From CAZEJK01 sp964512045 (GTDB taxonomy: Bacteria; Acidobacteriota; Thermoanaerobaculia; Thermoanaerobaculales; Sulfomarinibacteraceae), in the NCBI GenBank assembly GCA_964512045.1, contig CAZEJK010000204.1, positions 1 to 9,188 on the forward strand: a DNA stretch of 9,188 bases. The letters are read 5' to 3'. Every line of letters begins with the position of its first letter. The first letter of the stretch is position 1. Shown in pieces: positions 1-7,900 of the stretch. A program made the translations under genes and the position numbers. Below the pieces are notes generated by a model. That model saw nothing but the letters and a program-made list of their open reading frames with translations, was not told the DNA's origin and made no database searches.

Positions 1-3000
1 TGGTCCCATTCGCATGGGCGACGTCACGGACGCGCGTGTGAACAACCAATCAAAGGCGGCTGCTCCGGCTTATCCGGTCCGCTACGGCGCCGACGGGAAG
101 GCCGAGTTCATCCAGTGGCTCGGTGACGACGGCAACTGGGTCACGGAGGCGCCGAACAACACCCAGAACAAGGACCGGCGGATCGTGTCCTTCCTGGTGG
201 ATGGTCCCGACCTCTCGAACGCTCTGCCGCTGTCCGACTCCGCGGCGACTCCGCACTACTACTACCCGGCGTACGACTGGGAAGGGCTCTCCTGGGGTCG
301 GTGGGTGCGGATGGCGCTGAACGGTGACAAGACCTGGGAGGACGTGGCACTCCAGAACAACATCGACACCACCGATCCCTCCTGGAAGCAGACCGTGGTC
401 GACTACGTCCTAGAGGACATCACCATGCGCGGCGATCCGTGGGGTCAGGAGCTGGGAACCCTGGCGACGTCGAATCAGATCGGCTCGAGGGTCATGTACG
501 TGAAGGAGCTCCTGCAGGAGTACCGCAACGACGTCAAGGAGTGGATGACGGTCAACGAGCAGATCTCTCGGCTCGAGTACGAGCAGCAGTTCGTGCTCTA
601 CGACCACGACTTCCTGGAGGAAAATCCGGGCTCGAACACCCTGAGCGCAGTGGACTACCAGGGGACTGCGGACTGCGCCGGGTACCTGGACACGGGGAAC
701 TCGGCGCCGATCGTGCCGATCGCGCAACCGGATCCGACAGACGGTGATACCGAGGACAAGTCGTGGCTGATCGAAAGCTATCTGCGCCAGCAGTCGGAGC
801 CGGTGTTCCACTTCCCGACGCGCTCGGGAACCGCGTACCTGCCCGCCGTGCGCGATCACTGGCTGCCGTACACCGAGCCTGTGATCGCCATCGGCCGGCG
901 TCCGATCAAGGACTCGATCAACGAGGCCAAGACGTACTTCGAGCAGGTGGTCAAGGACTGGGACGATCCGCTGTCGATGTGTCGCATGAACTTCATCATC
1001 CTGATCACGGACGGAGTCGAGACCTGCTCCAACCTGAACGCTCCGTGCTCGGCAGCGGCGAACCTGACCGACGTTCCGGTGTATGTCATCTACTTCGGGA
1101 GCGAGGAGAATGCGCTGTCCCCTGACCAGTCGGTGATCAAGTGCATCGCGGACAACTCCGGGGGCAAGTACTTCGCCGCCGATGACGAGCGTGCGCTCAA
1201 GGAGACGCTGCGCAAGATCGCGCTGGACATCGAGGAGCGAACCCGCGCGTTCGCCTCGCCGATTGTGCCGTCCATCGAGACGACGACCGATCAGGCGGCG
1301 TACATCTCGACCTTTACGCCAAAGCAGGAGCGCTCCATCTGGCGCGGACACCTGCGGGTGTACCCGATCGATCCGGTGACCGGCCAGCTGCAGGGGCTGC
1401 GTGTGGACGGCTCGCCGGATCCGTTCGAGGCCCGGTGGGATGCTGGCGACACCCTCGCTCAGCGGTCGGCCTCCTCGCGACGGATCTACTTCGGCGATGG
1501 CAGTGGGTCGGCGATACCCGGTGTGCGCGGCGCATTGACCTATCCGTCGGGAGATACCGATGCCGAGGTCGCCAAGCGGACGGTGCTCGGCACTCGGATC
1601 TTCGGGGCGTGGTCGGACAGCGAGGTCGAGAAGACGGAGCTCGAAGGAACGATCAACTTCATGCGCGGTGTGCAGATGCAGCGCGATAGCCTCGGCGAGA
1701 TCACGGTGTTCGGGCGCGATCCCGACACCTACGGATGGTGCGGCGCAACAGGCGACGAGACCGAGGAGGATCCGCTGGCCCGGTGTGATGCCGACAACGC
1801 CACGAACGTGGAGAAGCTCGGCGACATCTTCCACTCCAAGACCCAGATCTTGGGCCGGCCGGCGTGCTACACCTGCTGGCTGACGAACCACCACGGCTAT
1901 CGCGACGAGTTCTTCGATGCCCATCGGAGACGGCGGATGGTCCTGTTCGTCGGGGCGAACGACGGCACGCTGCACGCGTTCGACGGCGGTTTGTGGGATC
2001 CGGACGGCGTCCCGAACGAGGACCCACCGATCAAGCCCAAGTATGACGGGGGCACGGGCTACGAGCTGTTTGCGTGGGCGCCGAGCTCGGTCATGCCGGT
2101 GTTCGATGATCTGGCGTACGGTCAGGGCCACAGCTGGACCGTGGACGGGACTCCGACTGTCGCCGACGTGTGGATCGACCCGGTCCATAACGGGACACCG
2201 TCGGCGGACGATCGCGAGTGGCGGACGGTTGTCCTCGCGGGCCAACGTCGCGGCGGCGACTCCATCGTGTGCCTGGATGTGACCCAGCCCGATGCTGACA
2301 CCGACGACGACGGGGTCCCGGAGTCGCCGGCACTGGGCGATGCAGACCCGGACACCACACTGGCCGCGGACAGCGGCCGTGAGGCGACCTGCATTGACGG
2401 TGGCACGGGGTGCTCTGGCCCGTGGCCGCGCTTCATGTGGGAGTTTACCGACAGCTCGGACGAGGATAGCAACGGCGAGCCCGACATGGGCCAGACCTGG
2501 TCGCGGCCGCTCGTGGGGTTCATCAAGGTGCTGGTCGGGGACACTGTGGAGGAGCGCATGGTGGCGTTCTTCGGCGGAGGCTACCACCCCGACGGTCTGC
2601 AGGCGATGAGCTGGAGCGGCAACTGGATCTACGGCGTCGATATCGAGACCGGCGCCGTCCTGCTCAAGCAGCAGACCTCCGGAATGGTTCCCGGAGATCT
2701 GGGGGCGTTGGATCTCAACCTCGACGGGTTCCTGGAGTACATTTACTTCGGGGACACCAGCGGGCGGCTGTACCGGATCAGGATGGGCGTTCCTGCGGAG
2801 CTTGGAAACGACGGCAGGATCGTCGAGCGAACGGTCGACGACGCGGTGTACTGGCGCCTCGAGGAGGTGTTCCGGGCCGGGATCCATCAGCCGTTCTTCA
2901 TGCGACCGTCATTGGCTGCCGTCTCGGTGGGCGGCGACGGGACGCCGACAATCGTTGCCGTGATCGGCAGCGGTGACCGGGACCAGCTGTTCTCCAGCAA

Positions 3001-3562
3001 CGTCGAGCAGAACCGGTTCTATGCGATCCGGATCGCGGAGCGCTACGACGACGACGGGGTGTTCGTTCCGATCACCGACGCCGACCTCTCGGAGGTCTAC
3101 GTTGGCGGCGAGGACGCCAGCTCCAACTACCTCAGCAGCACGGGATTCGGCTGGAAGCTGTATCTGGACCCGGACAGCAGTCTCGCGACAGCCAGCAACG
3201 AGAAGACCAATACCACCGGCCTGATCGTCAACCAGTACGTGATCTTCTCCACGTTCACGCCGTCCGACGACATCGCTCAGGTGCCGATCTACGACGAGAA
3301 CGGAGATGTCATCGGCTACGCCTGTCGACGGCACGGTAACGCCAAGACGTACAGGGTGTACCTCTACAACGGCAATCCGCCGGAGGGTGAGGAGCGCTAC
3401 ATCCAGCACCCGAGCTCCACCGCCATGGCCACCGAGCCGGTGGTGTACGTGGGCGCCGACGGCAAGGTGCACGTGGTCCAGGCGCTGGACAACCTCCAGA
3501 TGGAGGAGCCGATGGAGGCGTACTCGGTACCGGTACGGCTGAACAACTGGAAGGAGGAGTGA
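1..3562 (+). CDS. pilY1: PilY1-like type IV pilus tip/adhesin protein, 5'-truncated by the window
   Basis: PilY1 proteins sit at the outer membrane or pilus tip and support type IV pilus extension, adhesion and surface sensing; that is family knowledge. About 1186 residues are visible, and the frame is open to the left edge. The ATG at 14 is probably internal, because no signal peptide follows it and the MIDAS DxSxS of the VWA domain is absent. The VWA second half is seen at about 930-1150, with ITDG at 1004-1015. Next comes a linker typical of the family (SIWRGHLRVYPID, about 1336-1374), then LGDIFHS before the propeller and GANDGTLHAFD near 1952-1984, which is the hallmark of the PilY1 propeller. 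MGQTWSRP follows near 2486. Acidic loops DADTDDDGVPE (2291-2323), DEDSNGEPD (2459-2485) and DLNLDGFLE (2711-2737) look like calcium sites; the last matches the position of the known PilY1 calcium loop, before the strand YFGDTSGRLYRI. A CxxC (1865-1876) precedes the propeller. The stop overlaps the start region of the next gene. Confidence 0.9.
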   Translation, partial: GPIRMGDVTDARVNNQSKAAAPAYPVRYGADGKAEFIQWLGDDGNWVTEAPNNTQNKDRRIVSFLVDGPDLSNALPLSDSAATPHYYYPAYDWEGLSWGRWVRMALNGDKTWEDVALQNNIDTTDPSWKQTVVDYVLEDITMRGDPWGQELGTLATSNQIGSRVMYVKELLQEYRNDVKEWMTVNEQISRLEYEQQFVLYDHDFLEENPGSNTLSAVDYQGTADCAGYLDTGNSAPIVPIAQPDPTDGDTEDKSWLIESYLRQQSEPVFHFPTRSGTAYLPAVRDHWLPYTEPVIAIGRRPIKDSINEAKTYFEQVVKDWDDPLSMCRMNFIILITDGVETCSNLNAPCSAAANLTDVPVYVIYFGSEENALSPDQSVIKCIADNSGGKYFAADDERALKETLRKIALDIEERTRAFASPIVPSIETTTDQAAYISTFTPKQERSIWRGHLRVYPIDPVTGQLQGLRVDGSPDPFEARWDAGDTLAQRSASSRRIYFGDGSGSAIPGVRGALTYPSGDTDAEVAKRTVLGTRIFGAWSDSEVEKTELEGTINFMRGVQMQRDSLGEITVFGRDPDTYGWCGATGDETEEDPLARCDADNATNVEKLGDIFHSKTQILGRPACYTCWLTNHHGYRDEFFDAHRRRRMVLFVGANDGTLHAFDGGLWDPDGVPNEDPPIKPKYDGGTGYELFAWAPSSVMPVFDDLAYGQGHSWTVDGTPTVADVWIDPVHNGTPSADDREWRTVVLAGQRRGGDSIVCLDVTQPDADTDDDGVPESPALGDADPDTTLAADSGREATCIDGGTGCSGPWPRFMWEFTDSSDEDSNGEPDMGQTWSRPLVGFIKVLVGDTVEERMVAFFGGGYHPDGLQAMSWSGNWIYGVDIETGAVLLKQQTSGMVPGDLGALDLNLDGFLEYIYFGDTSGRLYRIRMGVPAELGNDGRIVERTVDDAVYWRLEEVFRAGIHQPFFMRPSLAAVSVGGDGTPTIVAVIGSGDRDQLFSSNVEQNRFYAIRIAERYDDDGVFVPITDADLSEVYVGGEDASSNYLSSTGFGWKLYLDPDSSLATASNEKTNTTGLIVNQYVIFSTFTPSDDIAQVPIYDENGDVIGYACRRHGNAKTYRVYLYNGNPPEGEERYIQHPSSTAMATEPVVYVGADGKVHVVQALDNLQMEEPMEAYSVPVRLNNWKEE
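3552..3557 (+). promoter_or_regulatory. Strong ribosome binding site inside the end of the pilY1-like gene
   Basis: AGGAGG, within the longer match AAGGAGGA at 3551-3558, is a full Shine-Dalgarno sequence. It lies 1 base before a GTG at 3559 but 7 bases before a GTG at 3565. Only the second distance is usual for initiation, so this site decides the start of the downstream secreted protein at 3565. Because the site lies within the last codons of the upstream gene, ribosomes finishing the pilY1-like gene at 3560-3562 can reinitiate, which suggests translational coupling. Confidence 0.8.
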
Positions 3563-3564
3563 CA

Positions 3565-4215
3565 GTGCACCGCAAGGAGTCCACGTGCTCCGTGGCTGGC
3601 TGGCTGATGGTGCTCCTGACAGTGATGGTTCCGCTGTCCGTCGCCGATGCGTCGGGAGGCGATGGGGCAGGAGGTCGGCAGACGACGGGTACGATACAGC
3701 TCGGGCGGAGCGCGGACGCTTCGGCCACGAAGCCCCTCCTGGGCGGCCTCGGACGCCGTGGCAGCGGCCGTCTCGGAGCGGCGCGCGAGTCCACGACACC
3801 GCGATCGGGAACGCTGACGATCACCAATGCGGACCTCCGAGATGCGTTCGGGGAGAAGAACGCCGGTCAGGACGCAGATGCTGAGGTCGAGCCGCAGCAC
3901 GGCGCAGGCGAGGCGCCGAGCCGTATTCCGTCGCGGCTGACGATCGTCGAGGCGCGCCACCACTCGGCGGGTGGGCGGGTGCATGTGGCGGGTCTTCTCC
4001 GCAACGATGGTGCCGGAGTGGCGCGGCAGATCACGTTGGAGGCACAGGCCCGGGACGCCGGCGGTCGCCCCGTCGGGACAGGTTCGTCTGTTCTGTCGTA
4101 TCAGCTGCAGCCCGGCGACACGACCGGCTTCTCGTTTGTCTTCAGCGTGGTTGGCGATGTGGAGGATGTCCAGGTTCGTGCCGGTGCGACCATGGTCGTG
4201 CTCAACGAGGGTTGA
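3565..4215 (+). CDS. Small secreted protein with a C-terminal FxLYD-like domain
   Basis: I recognise the fold type but not the gene. From GTG 3565 the protein has 216 residues. It begins with a basic n-region (HRK) and a hydrophobic stretch at about residues 10-26, ending in a signal peptidase I-type A-D-A before S30, so it is probably exported. Residues 30 to about 115 are Gly/Ala/Arg-rich, low in complexity and probably disordered, with a short TITNADL stretch near residue 90. The last 100 residues look like one beta-sandwich of the FxLYD/DUF3426 type: VHVAGLLRNDG, then ARDAGGRPVGTG, then LQPGDTTGFSFVF, the usual order of 'G-x-v-x-N', 'D-x-x-G-x-x-v' and 'l-x-pG-x-x-x-F'. Such domains occur in secreted and envelope proteins of unclear role. 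A longer version from GTG 3559 would add two residues. The gene directly follows the pilY1-like gene, so a partner or accessory role for that adhesin is plausible but inferred. Confidence 0.8.
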   Translation: MHRKESTCSVAGWLMVLLTVMVPLSVADASGGDGAGGRQTTGTIQLGRSADASATKPLLGGLGRRGSGRLGAARESTTPRSGTLTITNADLRDAFGEKNAGQDADAEVEPQHGAGEAPSRIPSRLTIVEARHHSAGGRVHVAGLLRNDGAGVARQITLEAQARDAGGRPVGTGSSVLSYQLQPGDTTGFSFVFSVVGDVEDVQVRAGATMVVLNEG

Positions 4216-4226
4216 GCCGGTCGGGC

Positions 4227-4928
4227 CTACTCCTTCGGACCCTCCGGTGTGAACCGGTAGCCGACGCCGCGGACAGTTCTGATCGCCGAGCTGCGGCCGC
4301 TGTTTCCGGCCAGCTTGCGCCGCAGGTTCATGACGTGAGTGTCGATCGTGCGCGATGAGACCCCCTCGGAGTACTCCCACACCTCATCGAGCAGGGCTTC
4401 TCGGCTGACGGCCTTGTTGCGGTGCTCGATGAAGTAGCGGAGCAGCTCGAACTCCTTGAAGCTCAGCTCGACGGGCTGACCCTCCACCGTGACCTCGTGG
4501 GTCGAGAAGTCGACCACCACGTCATGGAACCGGAACTGGTGCTCGGCGATCGGATGGGCGCTGGCGGTAGGTCGCCGGCGCAGTGCCACTCGGATCCGCG
4601 CATCCAGCTCGAGCAGCGATGCCGGCTTCGTGATGTAGTCGTCGCCGCCGACACCGAACCCCGTCAGCTTGTCAATCTCCTCGCCGCGTGCCGTGAGAAA
4701 CAGGATCGGCATGTCCAGACCGCGCTCGCGGAGCTGGCGGCAGACCGTGATGCCGTCGACTCCCGGCAGGGTGATGTCGAGCACGATCACATCCGGCGGG
4801 TCCTCGAGCGCGAGTGCGAAGCCCTCCTCGCCGGTGCGAGCAGCCACGACGTCATACTGCGTGGAGAGGTATCTGGCGAGAGTGACTCGCGCCAGCTCCT
4901 CGTCCTCGACCACTAGAACCTTTGCCAT
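4227..4928 (-). CDS. OmpR/PhoB-family response regulator
   Basis: This is a 233-residue cytoplasmic DNA-binding regulator of normal family length. The receiver domain covers about residues 3-115, with acidic pocket E8/D9, phosphoacceptor D51 (in IVLDITLPG), T79 (FLTA), Y98 and K101-P102 (DDYITKP). All canonical residues are present, so it should be phosphorylatable. A winged-helix Trans_reg_C domain covers about 130-228: LSFKEFELLRYF, then REALLDEVW, a recognition helix around SSRTIDTHVMNLRRKL (191-206), and the wing VRGVGYRF. Its target genes cannot be read from the sequence. It lies 41 bases downstream of the hybrid kinase on the same strand, which makes that kinase its likely but unproven partner. 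The ATG at 4928 has GGAG four bases upstream and starts the receiver at the usual point (MAKVLVVEDE). A strong promoter precedes it. It converges on the secreted-protein gene with 11 bases between stops. Confidence 0.96.
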   Translation of the reverse strand: MAKVLVVEDEELARVTLARYLSTQYDVVAARTGEEGFALALEDPPDVIVLDITLPGVDGITVCRQLRERGLDMPILFLTARGEEIDKLTGFGVGGDDYITKPASLLELDARIRVALRRRPTASAHPIAEHQFRFHDVVVDFSTHEVTVEGQPVELSFKEFELLRYFIEHRNKAVSREALLDEVWEYSEGVSSRTIDTHVMNLRRKLAGNSGRSSAIRTVRGVGYRFTPEGPKE

Positions 4929-4932
4929 GTCA

Positions 4933-4936
4933 CTCC
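4933..4936 (-). promoter_or_regulatory. Ribosome binding site of the response regulator
   Basis: On the minus strand GGAG lies four bases before the ATG whose first base is 4928 (GGAGTGAC then ATG). It is short and closely spaced but supports that start. The receiver homology also begins immediately at this ATG. Confidence 0.6.
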
Positions 4937-4968
4937 GTCGGCGCGCCGTATCAGGCGGCCTGCGCCCG

Positions 4969-4998
4969 ATTATACAGGTTCGTTCCAGGCAGTGTCAG
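4969..4998 (-). promoter_or_regulatory. Sigma-70-type promoter for the response regulator
   Basis: Read on the minus strand, CTGACA (4998-4993) matches the -35 consensus at five of six bases. It is followed after 18 bases by a perfect -10 box TATAAT (4974-4969). The predicted start of transcription is about 4961-4963, giving a leader of roughly 34 bases before the ATG at 4928. The promoter lies in the last codons of the hybrid kinase, and the kinase stop codon TAA (4972-4970) is inside the -10 box. An AT-rich hexamer like this stands out in such GC-rich DNA. Spacing, match and position directly before a gene all agree. Transcription has not been shown. Confidence 0.7.
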
Positions 4999-7900
4999 AG
5001 CCGTCGCATCGAGACCTCAAGGCAGCGCCTATGGTGGCGCCGAGCTCGTCGAAGGTGAATGGCTTCTTCAACCAGCCATCTGCGGTGTCAAGCTCGTCTC
5101 TGTTGCGATGCTCCTCGCCGGGAAACCCGGTCATGAACACCACGACCAGGTCGGGCCGGATCGCCTTGAGGCGTCTGGCCAGGGTGGTGCCGTGCATCTC
5201 CGGCATGACCAGGTCGGTGAGGAGGACGTCGATCCCAGACCTTTCCCTCCGGAAGATCTCGATCGCCTGGCGCGGGTCAGGTGTGGACACTGTCTGGAAG
5301 CCGAGTCGTTCGAGCCCCGAGACCGTCAAAGAGAGTACCTCGGTGTTGTCGTCCACGACCAGGAAACGCTCGCCGTGGCCCGAGGCGGGCTGCCGCCGGT
5401 CTTCGATCCGGTCGTGCGGCTCACCCTGGTCGACGTACATCGGCAGGTAGATGCGGAACGTGGTTCCAACGTCAACGGTGCTCTCGCACTCGATATGGCC
5501 GTTGAGCTGCTGGACGATGCCGTAGACCTGGGACAGTCCGAGCCCCGTCCCCTGGCCGGGCTGCTTGGTGGTGAAGAACGGCTCGAACACGTGCTCGAGA
5601 TCGTCCTCGGCGATACCGATCCCCGTGTCTGTGACGGTGATCCGCGTCCACAGGGTCAAGGCGGTCTCCGCTGTCAGCCAGGCGACGGTTTCGCCCATCG
5701 GTTGCGGCTCGACCGTGATGGCGAGCGTGCCTCCCTCTGGCATGGCGTCCCGGGCGTTGACGGCGAGGTTGGTGAGGATCTGCTGGATCTGGCCCGGGTC
5801 GGCCAGCACCTCGCAGTCAGGCTCGACGCAGGTCTCGATGACGATGTGGTCACCGAGGGTTCGCGACAGCATGGCGACCGTTCCGCGAAGCTCGTCGCCC
5901 AGGTCCAGCGGCTCGGGCGCCGAGGTGGAGCGACGGCTGAAGTCGAGAATCTGACGGATCAGATCAGCGCCCCGATCGCCCTGGGTGACGATACCCCGGG
6001 CGATCTCCTGGTCGTCGGCGCGGAGGCCTTCGTTCAGAATCAGGATCTCAGCAGCCATCATGATCGAGTGGAGGATGTTATTGAAGTCGTGGGCGATTCC
6101 GGCTGCCAGCTGGCCGACGGCGGCGAGGCGTTCCTGCCGCTGCAAGCGTCGCTCGATCTCACGCTCGCGGGTGATGTCGCGAATGACCAGGATGGTTCCA
6201 CCGTCGCCCAGCGCTGCCGCCGAGACGGAGTACTGATGCGGCTCTGGCGCATCGGAGACGATCTCGACCGGTTGGTCCGCGGGATCGCGGCTGAGCAGGC
6301 TTCGGATCTTGTGGCCGGCCAGCTCCGTCAGGCGATCACCCATGCGTGCGTTGGTGAGCTGCGGGAGATAGTCGCGCCCAAGCTTGTTGTCGAGGATCAC
6401 CCGACCGTCCGCACCGAGGAGCAGGAGGCCGTTGGGGAGGTGCTCGATCAGCTCTGCCATCCGCTTCTGCTGGGCATCGATCTGCTGGCGCAGATCCGCT
6501 TGATGGAGAGCGATGGCGAGATGATCGCACAGCTCGGCCGCCAGGTTGGCGAGCTCGGCGTCGAAGTGCATCGGTGCGCGGGCGCCCAGAACCAGCAGCC
6601 CGAGAGTGTTCTCGTGGAAGATGATCGGAGCGAGCAACGCGGACTCCAGCCGTTCAGCCTGGAGCTCGGCGAGAATCGGATGCTGCTGTACGTCGCGGTT
6701 GACGTCGACCGCTCGAACCGCGAAACCGAGGGAGCGGAGCAGCTCCGTGCTGCTTTCGAAAGGCCCCTGCGTGATTGTGGGCCACGCCGATTCGGCGGAG
6801 TAGTAGGCATCGAACCGGACGGCCACAGAGTGGTGTGTTCCCGCAAGGAGGAGAACCGCTCGATCGGTCCGAAAGACGTCGTGCGCGTGCTCGAGCAGAG
6901 TCCGGACGATCGCGGAGATGTCGAACGCATCGAGCACGGAACGCCCCAGGTCTGCCAGGGTGGAGAGCGTGTTGAACTGTCGTCCGAGTGTGACCGACAT
7001 CTCGTTGAACGCTGCAGCGAGCTCCTCGAACTCGTCGCCGCTGTGAACGTTCACCGGGGTAGAGAAGTCGCGGGCTGCGATCCGTTGGGTCCCGGCGCGG
7101 AGCCGTCCCAGTGGTACGAGGCTGGCGCGGATCTGGCGAAGGCTGAGAAAGAGCACGGTTGCGACGGTGAGCAGGATCACGAGTGGAAAGTTTTTTGTGA
7201 ACGTCTCGAGCGAGGCCAGCACGTTGCTCCGACGCTCGCTGATCACCACCGTCCACCGCGGCACTCGGTAGTTGGCCCACATCGGGATCGACCAGTAGCC
7301 CGCCACGAACCGCTCGTCCTCGAACGACCACGAGGTGTGGCCGGATGATGCGTCGCGGGCCTCCTCGAGCACGTCTTCGGCCAACGCGTCCGGTACACCG
7401 TACGAGCGGATCAGGGTGTCTCCGAGGTGGTTGATGACCAGGACCTCGGTCGCCGGCGGCAGGGTGTTGCGGCTGCCCACCCCCCACAGGAACTCCGGCT
7501 CCACCACGCACACGAGCAGACCCGCGGTCAGCTCGTTTGCCTTCACCGCGCGGATGAGCTGGATGGAGGCAAAGCTGGAGGGGCTCGGCTCCGTCCGGAT
7601 GAGCGTCCGGCCCGTGCTCAGGAACTCCTGCTCGGGAGCGCTCAGCTCGGGGAGCGGAATCGTTGTACCGTGCAACGGCGTGAGGTTCTTTCCGACTGCG
7701 AAGGTCAGGCTCCGCATGTGCTCCGCCACTTGCCGGTCGACCACGGTATCCAGGCCGGAGTCGGCGCCGGAGTCCTCGGTATGGATGACGGCGGCGACCA
7801 TGGCGAGGTCGGTCTCCAGGTAGAGGAGCCGTTCCACGACACTCATGGCGAAGGTCTTGCTCTGCTGCTGCAGTCGGCTCTCGCTCTGCCGGATCAGGTG

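Noticed and set aside
14..16. ATG at 14 as the true start of the pilY1-like gene
   Set aside because: The frame is open upstream to base 2, no signal peptide or ribosome site is evident, and half of the VWA domain is missing. The gene is cut by the window edge.
1865..1876. Cytochrome c-type heme site at the CxxC of the pilY1-like protein
   Set aside because: The residue after the second Cys is Trp, not His, so it is not a CxxCH heme motif.
410..2887. An 825-codon open frame on the minus strand opposite the pilY1-like gene
   Set aside because: Its translation is Arg/Val/His-rich with no domain motif, while the plus strand shows clear VWA and PilY1 propeller motifs. Long antisense frames are a normal by-product of GC-rich codon use.
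3565..3660. Lipoprotein signal around the Cys of the FxLYD-like protein
   Set aside because: The Cys lies in the charged n-region before the hydrophobic stretch and lacks a lipobox. An A-D-A signal peptidase I site after the hydrophobic stretch fits better.
4922..7348. An 808-codon open frame on the plus strand opposite the kinase
   Set aside because: It covers the H-box, N-box and receiver motifs of the kinase in antisense, has no recognisable domain or signal of its own, and starts beside the regulator's own start.
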